A stretch of DNA of 64,000 nucleotides. Source: Ursus arctos. Its lineage: Eukaryota > Chordata > Mammalia > Carnivora > Ursidae. Both the position numbers and the translations under genes were made by a program. Below the pieces are notes generated by a model. That model made no database searches, was not told where the DNA came from, and was given only the letters and a program-made list of their open reading frames with translations. Positions within the stretch are counted from its first letter, which is position 1; each line of letters opens with the position of its first letter. Where the stretch lies: assembly GCF_023065955.2 (NCBI RefSeq), contig NW_026622997.1:9782001-9846000 (forward strand). The letters are read 5' to 3'. Below, piece by piece: positions 42,862-55,205 of the stretch.

Positions 42862-45800
42862 GAAAAGGCAAAACAGTATCCCATAAGAAAATAAGAACAA
42901 GGTCTTTTTAAAATATGTCAAACAAATTAAAAATGAAAAATAAACCAGTGGAATTAGCTAAGCCAACTGAGTTTTTTTCTTTTACGTTATGGTTTCTGGG
43001 ATATGCTTCAGAAAACAAAATTACGAGGAAAAAAAGAGTAAGGAGTATTGGAAGTTTGAGAAGAGATCATTTCAGAAAATGAGACCATGTGTAGACTCCA
43101 GAACTTGCAGAACAATGAGAAGGGGCCAGCTGAGGCTGGAAACAGCCAGAATGGTGGTACCAACTTGTCAAACACAGTGATTCTTCTTTTTCTCCGGCTG
43201 TGGTTGGTTGCCCAGGTCTAGTTATGGAAAAGACAGATGTTTGAGGAAATCTATACTTGTAGGTTTGACAGATGAGAGTAACAGAAGGGCAAGACAGAGA
43301 GTGAGAGACAGAGAAAAGAGAAAAACGTCCCAGGGCTCAAAGCAGGTGGTGCTAGGAATTTCTTCCCCTGTGGCATGAACTTCTGAGAACCCCAGCTCGG
43401 AGAACTTAGGCTATCACCCCACTCAGCATGCCCTTAGTGGGATTTAAGTCCTAATCTAAATGTCCAATAATAAACAGTCAAAGAAATTACGGTAAATTAA
43501 TGGACTATATCTATTAAAATAATAAATGTGAAAATTATGTACAAATGAGAAAAAAATATATTTCAAAAACACTCTGACTTTAAAAACAATTTCCTATAAC
43601 AACAGATTTTCAGTAGGTTTCTATGGAGAACTGTTTAAAGTAAGTCTCTTAAAAAAACAAAACAAAACAAAAACTAATAAAATAACAGAAAGAAGGAAAG
43701 GCGCCACCATCCTGTAGCAGATATTCTGAACCTCAGGCCCCAGAGGCAAAGTTTACAAGCATTCTGTCTGGGTTTCGTTTTTGGTGCTTAAAAACATTTA
43801 ATATCTTTAACCTATAATTCATCAAAATTGAACTTGTAATTATCACTTGGATCCTTCCTCACAGCCGCTGACATTTTGTTGCAAACGAGATTTTTCAAAA
43901 TGTAAACCAATTTATCAAAGTAAAGGCCACCCATAGAACTGTGGTCCGGCTTTCTGCAGTAAGGCATACAGATCAAGTAGTGGGGAGGTCCTGGCTTCTC
44001 TTTTATTTGGTTTTAGACACAGCTGTTTAGACAGTGCAGAGCTGGCGGCTAAGGCTTAGACCCGCTGTCCGTTCTTCCCATATTCCTGGCCTGTAAGATG
44101 AACAGGTCCTTCATTTGTGGAGTCCTGCAGCTACTCTTGTTAGGGGAAACACAAGATAATACTCAAGTATTAATTGTCCTCACATCCACAAATCCTCCTC
44201 TTATGGAACCGGCCATACCTCTTTTACAAGTTATCACTGTGGCACACTGGCTCTCTGTGCAGGGATAGGGCTTTCTGGCTCTGTTTCCCCTTGCATTTAC
44301 CAGAAATGAGCTTGACCTATACCACAAAAGCAAGTTCAAGTTTTCATTATGTAATAAGGGATAAAAGTCAGGCTACAGAATACAATTTTAAATATTTTAT
44401 TTTAAATTATAGTGTGAACTAGCCAGTGTAAGACATGACCTTTAGATGATTTAAAATTTATGGAGAATAACTATCCACACTTAGAATATCCAATTAATTA
44501 CTTCTGGATTTTCCATCTTGGCGGGGGTGGTGTAAAGCAGGAATGATGGAAATTCCTCTTGGTCATTAAACTCAAATGTCTTCATTAAAATTTCCTATCA
44601 GTGCTGCTAAAAAAGAGCCAAATGAAATGCCTTGTTTTATTTTCTTCCTGCCATCAGACACCATCAACAACAAATGAGCAAAGAAGGAAAGACAAGAGGG
44701 AACAAATAAGTCACCTAGCTCGTGCTCAATGTATTATTAAGGATAATTCACGTACCAAAAAACCCCCAAAAATGCAGAATGATTTTCCCTCCCCCTTCTT
44801 ACAACGTATGAAACAGCACAATATTTGCTGGGCTATTCAGAAGGAAAGAAAAATCTACATAAAGATATTCCAGGTATATAGTACCCATACTCATCCGAAG
44901 GAAAACCAGAAACCAGGAGACAAATAATAAAGGTGTCAGGTCCTGCAATCATGGCTGCAAAGTACAGTCAAAATCCTGGTGAGCTTCCCCTGAGTATCCT
45001 GGCTTTGGAAAGGACAGCAAGGGACAAGCTGGGTCTCAGTTCTCTCAATCCCTGCATACTGGATTGAATCTAGGGTGAGGGAGGCCATTAACTAACTTTA
45101 CTTTGCTTATTTGGAGTTAAGGGGTTCTGAACGCTATATGTAAATTTATGCAAATGAAAACATTAATCACAGCCCTAGATTTACTGACAAAATGGTAGCC
45201 CTTTCTCCCTTTGGAGAGATTTAATTTTGCTTTTCATAGAGAAAAGGCATCTCTAAAGTCTTGTGTAGTCTAAAAATTCTATGAATTTAAAAATTCAATT
45301 AACCTCTGTGTCTCCTGGGATGTCATAAGCAGCATGAGGCATGGAATACCATGCACTATAATTTTGATCTAGGTGCTGTTCTGCCTTGAAACAAAGTTTG
45401 TTTGCTTGGCCATCTATAATACAAACAGGTTGTTACTGTATCTTTCTTCCAAGTAGGTCAAAATATTTCCATGCATTACATACTTTATTTCCATAACACC
45501 TTTGTGAAGCATCTAGTAGGTGTTTGTGTGTTAGGATTTAATTTTATTTTAAAGAACCTGAAGACTTTAAGACTGACGAAAATCAAGCAAACGTTTGCAT
45601 TTACAAATTTGGTTGCTGTTTATCATACTGCTTTTTCACAATACTAAATAATATTAGAACGACACTTGCCATTTGTCTGCCAAAACGACAATAAAGTATA
45701 CATGGTAGGTCACACCACAAATGCAGTCTCAAAATAAACTCTGACGATTAATATAAACCTAACTCTCCTCATTCTGCCATCGGACCGGCGGTGACAGGCA

Positions 45801-47220
45801 TCTTTAGTCGTGGGCATACTACATCTTTCCCTTCAGGGCACACAGTGGCTGAAGGAAGCTGGCCACAGGCTATCCATCTAACCTTCCATGTCTTGCTTAC
45901 TACCTACAGCTTCTGTCCAAAGTCAAGTCTTGGCAATTCTCTTGGGGTAGAGATGATTCTCAGGTGGTGACGCCTTCTGGACACTTGGGTGCATGCCTTG
46001 GTTAGGAAGACATAGTATTCTAAAGACAGGCAATTAAATGTCATTACACTGACAGGAGCCAACTGCAGGAGAGGAATGCACTGCATTGCTAATAAAACCC
46101 TTCGTCACATGTCACTGGGCCTTTTCTTTTGAAATTTGATATTCTTCTTCTAACTGCTTAAGTCCAAGGTCTTAGCAACTGCGGCTCTTTGGATACTGAC
46201 CGCAAGGGTATAGATACCAGGTCTAACTGGTAAACTATGAAGGGCTTTCCTTCCTGTCACTTACATTTTAGTACTGAAAACTCAGGGATCGGAAATCTGC
46301 AACACACTTTGATTCTGAGTTGCATGAAACTTTTATTACTTGGCTTAAATCTAGTCTGACTTTTCAATATACATAAATGCTCAGAGCATGATGGCATTTG
46401 GCCTAAGTATTGTCTGTAATTCTAGGATCCGATAAGCCCATCCCATAATAACAAAGAGCATATTCACAGAGGATATCGAGCCATCAGTCTAATGTAGGGT
46501 GTACAAACTTAAATGAGTTCCATCTTCTTTACCTCTTAAAATTTTTAAACTGTCCACCTTGCACTAAAAGCCACACGCGTGTGATAAACTGTAATTACTT
46601 AGAACCATCATTCAATGGATTAACAGAAAAAGAGAGGCCCCAAACTCTCGGCCCACGTTCAATACACTGAGGTTCAGTCTCAAAGCTTTCCTCGCTGCAT
46701 TCTTTTGCAAAACATGTTTCCTAGAAATAAGGAGCTCTCTTGTGCATGATCAACCATAGCAGGCAGAAAACGGGTGATCTGACAGATCTGGGGAGGACCT
46801 TCTAATTGCCTACTTGTGCTTTCAAGAGCCTAAAGCAGGTGAAAATACGATCTGACAGCATTTTCTAACATGTGCTATGTGAAAAAAAAAAAAAAATACA
46901 AGTATCCCCTGGGGAAGAGTTACAAAGAATATCTGCATATTAAAGAAGTGAAGAAACCTGGAAGCATGGAAGACAAAGTTAGGCACCCAGATTCATTCAT
47001 AGAACCTCCTCCCATGCCCAGTAATACCCATTACCTTTTGGGAAATGCTGATCTGGACAAACCTTCTACTGAGGATGTTTCTTTAAGGTTCAAGAGCTGG
47101 AGACTGAATGGGCAGGTCCCAGGCCCTGTAACAGCGGTTCCCACATGCAAGTCCTGCACAGTCATTAAAGGCTACTTACGGAGCATCACGACCAACCTCA
47201 AACCCTTCTCTCACAGCAAC
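42862..47220. other. Long unassigned intronic stretch
   Basis: About 4.4 kb with few recognisable repeats. 43450-43600 (GTCCAATAATAAACAGTCAA...) looks like an L1 3' trace, and an AAAAC repeat is at 43650-43672. Frames such as 44601-44927 plus and 46870-47226 plus (118 codons) have no known counterpart and no splice context. Confidence 0.4.
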
Positions 47221-47224
47221 AGCT

Positions 47225-47345
47225 AACTGGTCCAGCACACTGACTACACACCAGGCACAGCCTTGTTACTTTACTTGTATCTCCTTTAACCCTCTAGCAA
47301 CACAGCCTAAGAAGGGCATCAGCTGCTCTCACGTGTGAATGCCAT
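47225..47345 (-). repeat. MIR remnant, minus strand
   Basis: 'ACTACACACCAGGCACAGCC' and 'TATCTCCTTTAACCCTCTAG' fit the reverse MIR 3' half. Confidence 0.5.
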
Positions 47346-48275
47346 TAGTTACAGCAGAGATCCTCGACAGAGATCCCCAACCCCTTCTCCCCCAAAGTCC
47401 CCTGCCACACAGATCCCACAGCCAGTCCAAAGTCAGATCACAGTAATAAAGGGGATCAGAACATTCTGCCCCCAAATACACCACTCTGGCATTTGGTTAT
47501 TTTAAACGGCAAGCAACTGAGAAACAGCAGATGCAGGAAGGGCTGTCTGTCCTTTCTGCCCAAAAAGCAGGGCATAAATTTCCCATGAGAAAGGTGTCCT
47601 CCCAGTACCAGGAAAAAGAACATTCTTATCACTGGAGATGGGGAATCTACACCAAGATGAGTCAGCATAAACCATACTAAAACAACCCTTATATTCCATT
47701 AGTTTTCCCCATTATTTCCTAGTTTCTTTCCTACAATATACTACACCCCAAAGCCCTAAACCTTTTCTGTGCCTAGTCACTTCACAGTTTATCACCCTTT
47801 GTAAAAATGGTATATGAGCCCCCAAGTCTAACTGCTTTTTGGGGGACTTCATTTTTCTATGTAGCCATCTGCATGCCCTATAAAAATATTAACATGAAAC
47901 AGAATTCGTATGCTTTGTCTCCTGTTAATCTTCTCAGTTTAATTTGCAGGTTCCAGACACAGAACATAAGGACTGTCCTATGTTTTTCCTCTGCTACAGT
48001 GGCCTGTGGGATTGCTCAGGACCGTGGGCAATTCTGGCTTGAGAGGATGCTGACTGATCTGTAGATGTGGAACCTGGTCTTGCCAAGTATCTCCCATCAG
48101 GTTGCGATTCTATAGCTCTTTCCCCATCTTGTCCCTTCGCTCTTCCACTAAAACTAACCACCTTGTTTTGGGGGACTCTTCACCATTATTTAAAAATATT
48201 TATCTTGTTTGTAACCAATATCCCTGAGGTGGAGAGAACGGCACTTTGGGAGATGCATTGGTCAAGGGAGAGTCA
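47346..48275. other. Intronic sequence, nothing recognised
   Basis: No exon or assignable repeat. Confidence 0.4.
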
Positions 48276-48279
48276 CTGG

Positions 48280-48590
48280 CCCATGTGTTTGCTCACTCAT
48301 ACACGCATCCATTTAGCAGCATGGACTGGGTTAGGTACTGAAGGTTCAAGTGGAAATAGGCCAAGGCTTTTACAAAGCTCATGGTGTCAGGGACACACTC
48401 TAAATTACTATAACAGGAATATATATGCAGTGCTCTGAGTACAGAGAGGAAGGAGGGAATAACTCGGCCTGGGGGTTTGGGAAGTCCTTCTGGGAGGCTG
48501 ACGTCTTTGAAAGATGAACAGAATTTTACCAGAGTGCAGCAGCCATTCTGCAAAGGGAGGCCAATAATGAACACAGAATTCAAAATTCCC
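48280..48590 (-). repeat. L2/MIR-like remnant, minus strand
   Basis: 'TTCAAGTGGAAATAGGCCAA', 'CAAAGCTCATGGTGTCAGGG' and 'GGGAAGTCCTTCTGGGAGGC' resemble the reverse L2 ('gtgaacaaaacagac...ctcatggagctt...ggaaggcctctctgagga'). Confidence 0.5.
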
Positions 48591-49245
48591 TATTTCTATA
48601 TGACTGGGAAACATGGAAAAGGAAAGAAGAAAAGATGGAAGAAGGAACAGAGCGTTGGAGGAAGGAGAGAGGGAAAGAGAAAGACTACTTTTTTAAAACA
48701 TGAGTCTCTGAACATGGGATGGAATTCTCTAGTACTGTTTAGTTGCTAGATTAAGGGAGAAGGAAAGTACTTTCGCAGTAAAGTTGTAGTTTTCGTATTA
48801 TAGCTCGCAAGCAAAATTTAGTTCCCACCCAAGTGAGCACATCCAAGTCCTACGCCCCACGGCTTCACGGCAGTCCCACTCCCAGGCTGCCTCTCAGCCC
48901 CTAGCACTTTGTTTCTGGCCGTACTGTGTACCCCCAGTACACTGTCTTGCCCCCCAGGGCTTACAGTGTGCCCACCGCGCCAGGTTCTCCACCTCTTCAA
49001 GACAGGCGCCCAGACCCTGCTCATCTTTACTTCCCCACAGGTCATACTATGCTTTGCTCATAGTAGGTGCTCTACAAAAACGGTCATAAAAATGTTACCC
49101 AATGGTACATGTAAGATTTCTAAACCAACAAGAATAAAAATTCAACTATATTTAGCCAGCAATATACAGCAGAATATACAGAATTATATACAGCGATAAA
49201 TTGATACTCATTACTATTTTTTAACCTAACAAGCAATTTTAGATA
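48591..49245. other. Intronic sequence with an L2-like trace
   Basis: 48905-49080 has 'CATACTATGCTTTGCTCATA' and 'GTAGGTGCTCTACAAAAA', a possible plus-strand L2 end. The frames here are unsupported. Confidence 0.35.
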
Positions 49246-49260
49246 TTATTTTTTATTTCT

Positions 49261-49462
49261 TTCTTTTTTAAAGATTTTATTTTTTTATTTATTTGACAGA
49301 GATAGAGACAGCCAGCGAGAGAGGGAACACAAGCAGGGGGAGTGGGAGAGGAAGAAGCAGGCTCATAGAGGAGGAGCCTGATGTGGGGCTCGATCCCAAA
49401 CCGCCGGGATCACGCCCTGAGCCGAAGGCAGACGCTTAACCGCTGTGCCACCCAGGCGCCCC
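49261..49462 (-). mobile_element. Can-SINE, minus strand, young sub-type
   Basis: Carries 'CAGCCAGCGAGAGAGGGAAC' and 'AAGCAGGCTCATAGAGGAGG', the antisense of the young body, with head GCCACCCAGGCGCCCC. Perfect 14-bp TSD TATTTTTTATTTCT (49247-49260 and 49463-49476). Confidence 0.96.
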
Positions 49463-49476
49463 TATTTTTTATTTCT

Positions 49477-49668
49477 AACTACATGTTTGTATTTTTTCTT
49501 TGCTATCATTTAATAATTATTACAGCGAATTAGCAATGTTAGACAGTTCTGGAAATAACTTACATATATCTCCAATTACTGCACATTATACTTTAACATT
49601 TCCTATATTAAGCATAATTTGAACACACCATCACAATTCTATTCCTGCAACGTCAAATATGTAGAGTT
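49477..49668. other. AT-rich spacer between two SINEs
   Basis: Nothing recognised. Confidence 0.4.
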
Positions 49669-49689
49669 AAGTTACTTTAGAATACTTTA

Positions 49690-49910
49690 TTTTTGTTTTT
49701 TTTTAAAGATTTATTTATTTATTTATTTGACCGGGGGCGGGGGGGGGGGTAGAGTGCTGCGAGTGCACAAGCAGGGGGCTGCTGCAGAGGGTGATGGAGA
49801 AGTAGACTCCCCGCTGAGCAGGGAGCCAGATGCAGGGCTCTGAGGATTCTGGGATCCTGACCTGAGCCAAAGGCGTAGATGCGTAACTGACTGGGCCACC
49901 CAGGCGCCCC
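49690..49910 (-). mobile_element. Can-SINE, minus strand, with expanded G-run
   Basis: T-run, AAAGATTTATTTATTTATTT, a G-rich tract at 49732-49750 where other copies have GA repeats, 'CCCCGCTGAGCAGGGAGCC' body and head GGGCCACCCAGGCGCCCC. Flanked by a perfect 21-bp duplication (49669-49689 and 49911-49931), the longest in the window. Confidence 0.97.
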
Positions 49911-49931
49911 AAGTTACTTTAGAATACTTTA

Positions 49932-50236
49932 GACAGAAAAATAATCTGGTTGTGTTAGTCTTAAGTACATAGTTTAAAGTTTGTTCTTTTATCTCTGTGT
50001 CCAAGCTTTACTTGGTTACAGAGCAGTTTCACTGGAAAACAATGTGTTTATTGACTGACTGCCACTGAAAAAATTTGAAAATTTATAATGTTTTCACTAG
50101 AGATTACTGATACATAGATTAATAAATTCAGCTTAGAACCCGAAAAAAATGTTATCACCGTGCTAAATGCTAAATTCTACCCTTCGGAGGAAACCATGCC
50201 AACAAAACTATGACCACTTGAAAATCAGAACAAAGT
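49932..50236. other. Intronic sequence, nothing recognised
   Basis: No repeat or exon assigned. Confidence 0.4.
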
Positions 50237-50237
50237 A

Positions 50238-50725
50238 TAGCAGTCCCTCTCCCCCACCCCCCGTATCTGCGGTTTTGCTTTCTGCGTTTTCAGTTACATT
50301 TGGTCAACCACCGTCCTGAAGCAGATGGTCCTCCTTCTGAGATAACCTCGGAAGATAACAGTTGCCTAACATTATATCACAGCGCCTACGTCATGCACCT
50401 CATGTCATCTCCTCGTGTGGGCATTTCATCATCTCACACCATCACAGATGAGAAACAGTGAGCACAGAATAGTATTCTGAGAGAGAGAGATACCACATTC
50501 ACATACCTTTTGTTACAGCATATACTCACAGTTGTTCTACTTTATTACTAGTTATTGTTGTTACCCTCTTACTGTGCCTAATGTATTAAACTTCATCAAA
50601 GATACGTATGTACAGGAGAAAAACTTTGTGTAATACTATAGGGTTCCACACCATTTGTGGCTTCAGGCATCCACTGGAGGTACTGAAATGTGTCCCCCCA
50701 CCACGGATAAGGGGAACTAAAATAT
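50238..50725. mobile_element. Tigger/pogo-type (Tc1-mariner) non-autonomous DNA transposon
   Basis: The left end TATAGCAGTCCCTCTCCCCC continues CCGTATCTGCGGTTTTGCTT. The right end has GGCTTCAGGCATCCACTGGA and CCACGGATAAGGGGAACTA, an imperfect inverted copy of the left end. The 'tccgcggttt...ccgcggataaggggg' terminal pattern is typical of a Tigger-derived MITE family. No transposase remains; the two small frames inside (50586-50811) are palindrome artefacts. Confidence 0.82.
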
Positions 50726-51949
50726 CGCCCTCGCTGAGCATAAAGGGAAAGGTATACCTGCATGCAGATAAAGAGGTTCTGACAAACAAGGAGAGTGATC
50801 TCAAAATATAATTTTAAAAACTCAGCCTTAGATAAAATTTTCTGAAATCAAAGTCTTAATTTTTGGTACATGTTAAGTGGCTTCTAGCTCAATTAATCCT
50901 GTAGGATAAACCATTTTAGTTACACAGGGGCTCATTTTATCACTGATTTATTTGAATGTCTCATCTGAAAGTTATTTTGCTTAAAAAAGATAGTCCACCA
51001 TAACAGCCTCTTAAAAAAACCTTGAAGGTCCAGAACTGGCATGCTTTGAAGTGGAGTGGATCCAAAGTTCTCAGAGGTCTCTGGTTCCGTCCACGGCAAT
51101 TCCTCAAGGCAAGGGTAAAGCTTTCCCTATCTACTCAGGTTAGATTTTGCCTGGGAGTATAATTTTACTCACTGCTGCCCAAAACATATCAAGTGTCTGA
51201 CTGAAGTAAGTACCATCTCTGTAGGAATGACTGAAAGGCCAGTCCTCTATCTATTCCCCTGGATACTCGGGTCTATTTGTGGGTGGCGACAGGACCTACA
51301 ATCTTGGGTCTCTTGTGGAGCTGCCTTATTCCCTGTGCTCTGGGGCTATCAGCCCACATTAGAAGATGCCAGAGAAACTGTCCTTTGAAACTGACTGTAT
51401 TGATGTTAAGGGTGTTGCCCTTCATGAGAAATCGCTTGAGTTTTCTTGCCAGAAGAATTGTATTTCTAAGCAACTGGCTGCTTGTATATTATGGACACTG
51501 ACTCACGTAATCATTCATGACCTTCTCTCTGCACAGGCTACCGCGAAGCTCGGAGCCATACTGGAGCGTGCTCCTGGCTACCAAATGTCCTGTCTTCTCA
51601 GCACCCATTTTGCTTGTTAACCTCATTCCAGGTCTCATTTTGGTATTCCTACCCTTATTTTCCTGATTTTCTCACTTATGACACACATACAATCCTGATT
51701 CGCTAATTAAAAATATACTGAAATAAGGAATAAAATTCAATGCAGCTTGTTTTCAGTTCATTTGAGAAAAGATGAGGTTGCAAAATTTCTTATTTCTTAA
51801 CCGAAAATTTAAACAATGTTAAAAGATGGTAAGGTTCCCAGGCTGGCCCAAGGAAATTTAATTTAACCACAATACAGCAAGATGTAGTATTAAAAAAAGC
51901 TACCGTCATTCAAGACAAGTTCTGCAGGGTAATTCTACATTCATGTTTA
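50726..51949. other. Intronic sequence, nothing recognised
   Basis: Overlapping frames at 51273-51620 on both strands show no family resemblance. Confidence 0.4.
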
Positions 51950-51964
51950 AAAAGAAATTTTTCT

Positions 51965-52152
51965 GGGGCACCTGGGTGGCTCAGTTGGTTAAGCGACTGC
52001 CTTCGGCTCAGGTCATGATCCTGGAGTCCCAGGATCAAGTTCTGAGTCAGGCTCCCTGCTCAGCAAGGAGTCTGCTTCTGCCTCTGATCCTCCCCCTCTC
52101 ATGCTCTCTCTCTCTCAAATACATAAAATCCTAAAAAAAAAAAAAAAAAAAA
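51965..52152 (+). mobile_element. Can-SINE, plus strand, with long pure poly-A tail
   Basis: GGGGCACCTGGGTGGCTCAG head, 'CTGCTCAGCAAGGAGTCTGC' body, CTCAAATACATAAAATCCT and then about 24 A. TSD AAAAGAAATTTTTCT (51950-51964 and 52153-52167). Confidence 0.96.
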
Positions 52153-52167
52153 AAAAGAAATTTTTCT

Positions 52168-52639
52168 TATTAGAGAATTTGTGTGTAAAGACACATCACT
52201 GATTACCCAAACTCATATAGGCACAAGATAACGTAAGTCAGCTAAGAAATTCATAAGCATTTAAGTAAGACAAAGTCCAAGGGCCTTATAAATCATCCAT
52301 ATTTTATTCAGTCAAGTTGACTTGCTCTTTTCCCCTTAAACAAATAACTAAGGGTAATTTAATTCAGTGAGAGTAGTGAAGTGAATACAGATCTTTGAAG
52401 AACAATAAAATGTTAATTTTATGATCCTATTTATTTTGCTAACGCTTCTTCATGATAGGACACAAATGCAAATTTTGACTCAGGGTCAATTCTTAATTTT
52501 CCAGCAGCAGAAAAGGAAATCTATTTGAATACCTGAATTTTACAAGCAAACTCGACATATTTCATATAGATTAACCTAATAATGTCTTGGACATAGTTAT
52601 TCATAGGTCTAGACTATGGCTTATATTTACTGGGCTCTC
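52168..52639. other. Intronic sequence, nothing recognised
   Basis: AT-rich, no features. Confidence 0.4.
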
Positions 52640-53500
52640 ATTCAGCATTTATGCATTTGAAGTCTACCTAGTCAAATTATCTTGATAAATCTTGGCTTCT
52701 AAGGGAAGAGTTCTGCTTCTATTAACCCTTGGTGCTACTTATAAATGCATGACTTCAGAGAGGGGCACCATCAGATTTGGATTTAGAAAGTACTCTGGTG
52801 ACAAGCTGAAGGATGCCTGGTAGCATTAAGAACTGAAGGCACAGAGATCAGTAGAAGGCTATTATAAAATCCAGACAGGAACTGCGGAGGGCTAACAAAG
52901 GCAATCACTGTGGGGACACAAAATTTCTGCTGGCAAGAGAAATACGGGAGAGACAATCCACTGGGCAAGAAGACAGACTATGGGTAAAATAAGGAGAAAA
53001 AGTGAAGTGATTTCCTTGAGAGCTGAACATCCAATGAGAAGGAATGCAGGAGGGCCATGTTTGCTGGGATGGATGCAGAATTCTGTGTAGACACATTTGG
53101 TTTGGTAGCATACAGAGAAGGTGAAGGAAGGCTTTGGAAAGAAGGGTTTGCAGGCTAGGGGAAAGGATAAACCAGGGTGAGTCATCAGATCACACACGGT
53201 TGAAGCCACAACTGATGAGCACATGTAGGGAGGGTGGGAGAAGGTCAGGAAGCAATGGAATGGAGCTCCCATATTGAAGGAAGAGAGGGAGAGGAGGACG
53301 AGTGTCCCAAACAGGGAGGAGACTACTAGACAGTGGTGTCCTGATGTCAGGGAGGGAAGGAAAGAAGATGATCCTGGTGGCAAAAGGGCCAAAGCCAAAA
53401 AAGTAACAGAAGGAATTTGGCAAGCTAGACTGCAGTGGAATGAGGAGTAAGTTGAAGGGGACAGTGGAAAGCATGTGTAGACCATTCCTACCATGAGCAG
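52640..53500 (-). repeat. Probable L2 5'-ward remnant, minus strand
   Basis: Purine-rich 'GAAGGCTATTATAAAATCCA', 'GAGGGAGAGGAGGACGAGTG' and 'GGAGGGTGGGAGAAGGTCAG' resemble reverse L2-like sequence ('agtgagggaggagaga...'). The 200-codon minus frame at 52892-53494 is the longest in the window, but it is S/P/L/F-rich pyrimidine-strand translation and matches no known protein. Confidence 0.4.
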
Positions 53501-54327
53501 GCTATCAGGGAATCATCTATACCTCAAACAGCACAAACCACACTGGTCTTTTTTTCTACAGGATTGGCTATCGGTTCTTTTAGAGTAATATTCTCCTGTA
53601 GAAGCTGGTTGTTCTAAGGTTCCTTTTGGCAGAGGCTCCCAGCCACCATTCTAGTCATCCCCATAAAGGAACAGATGCAGACATGGGGCAAGACAAGAGC
53701 ATAAGCAGACAGAAGCATGGGAGGGAAGGCGATGATGGCAGCGGGAAGCTCACATCTCAACTCCACTTCGGCACCAATCAGGAAGGAACTGGGGCCCGTG
53801 GTCCAGAAATATTTCCTTCCTTCAGGGTCAATGGGGCTATGTGGTCTTGCACCAAAGGAGACTCACAGCACCACAGATTCTCCTTGGGAAGATCACCTTT
53901 AGGTCATGAATCCAGCTCTGCTGAAGCTAGTCTTCACCTGTATTCTGCTGAGAACCTCTCCTCACGGCACACTGACCTTGCCCACTCTTTCTGCTCCTCT
54001 TGATTATTCTTTCTGATAAGATCCTGCCTCCTATCTTCCTTTCCTCTTCTTTTTTTTTTCTCTCCCCTTACTACTACTTGGCAGAAATATTATTTTTCAT
54101 TAATACTGCTCCTACCCCTCACTGATATTTTGGAATACGGCATGTACCCAAGTTAATTTATTTTCAGTTTATATCACCCTTTGTGTGTGCCCTAGGGTAT
54201 GCACACACATTACAGAATATTTACTTAAGAAATCTAAAACAACGTATCGCTTGGGAGCAACATCTATTAAATATCAACAATATCAACTGTGAAATGACAA
54301 TTTTAAGCATGTTTCATCCTCTGTCTT
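53501..54327. other. Intronic sequence, nothing recognised
   Basis: The frame at 53626-54003 (125 codons plus) has no recognised domain; a pyrimidine tract is at 54035-54065. Confidence 0.4.
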
Positions 54328-54342
54328 AAAAGGAGCACACAG

Positions 54343-54547
54343 GGGCGCCTGGATGGCTCAGTCATTAAGCGTCTGCCTTCGGCTCAGGGCGTGATCCCGG
54401 CGTTCTGGGATGGAGCCCCACGTCAGGCTCTTCTGCTGGGAGCCTGCTTCTTCCTCTCCCACTCCCCCTGCTTGTGTTCCCTCTCTCGCTGGCTGTCTCT
54501 CTCTGTCGAAAGGAATAAATAAAATCTTAAAAAAAAAAAAAAAAAAA
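54343..54547 (+). mobile_element. Can-SINE, plus strand, young sub-type, pure poly-A
   Basis: GGGCGCCTGGATGGCTCAGT head, 'TCTTCTGCTGGGAGCCTGC' body, CTGTCGAAAGGAATAAATAA tail and an A-run of about 20. Perfect TSD AAAAGGAGCACACAG (54328-54342 and 54548-54562). Apart from a few changes it is close to the other young copies. Confidence 0.97.
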
Positions 54548-54562
54548 AAAAGGAGCACACAG

Positions 54563-55020
54563 AGGGGTCACCAACCTATTCCAAAGTCAAGGTATCCCTG
54601 GGAGATTCCCCCAGATGGAGCTGTAAATCCTGAGCAGCAGTATTCAATGTGGGTTTTAGCTTTGTAAGCAAGGCCAACGGAAAGCAAGGACTGCCAAGAA
54701 AATGAAATTATTTAGGGAAATTAAAATTATAGAGTCCAAACTCTGACATGCACTTTGAAGTCAAGGGATAATAGGAGTAGAATGAGATCCACAGTGATGT
54801 TGGCAATAGCTCCTCAGCAGGGGTTTTCACGGAGTTTACCTGCACCTATCTGGCAGGACACAGGAACACACGAGTTTATCTCTTATGGAAAGAAGCCCAC
54901 CCAAAGATAAAGAGCCACATCTACCTGGGGAGACAGGTGGACGTTGAGAAGGCTTCCTAACCCGAGCCCACACGGAACATGGGGAAAAGTGCTGGTATTG
55001 GAGGACTCAGGCGTTAACTT
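54563..55020. other. Intronic sequence, nothing recognised
   Basis: No exon or repeat assigned. Confidence 0.4.
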
Positions 55021-55024
55021 AGTT

Positions 55025-55205
55025 CCCCATCAGCTGTATCACTTAGGTTTGCTACTTCACTGCTGAGCTGCAGCTTCCTTACTTGCCAATTGGGGGAAAT
55101 TAGAAGGATCTGCTTCGTGGAGTTTTTATGATGGTTAACTGAGATAATGCAAGGAAGGGCCTAACTTGTGTCTGGCCCATGAGAAATGTTTAAGTATAAA
55201 AAAGC
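55025..55205 (+). repeat. MIR, plus strand
   Basis: 'CTGCAGCTTCCTTACTTGCC', 'GGTTAACTGAGATAATGCAA' and 'TGTCTGGCCCATGAGAAATG' follow MIR order. Confidence 0.75.

Noticed and set aside
52892..53494. Longest frame in the window (200 codons, minus strand)
   Set aside because: Composition is S/P/L/F-rich as expected from a pyrimidine-rich strand. It lies in L2-like sequence, has overlapping open frames beside it, and shows no splice or promoter context or recognisable domain.
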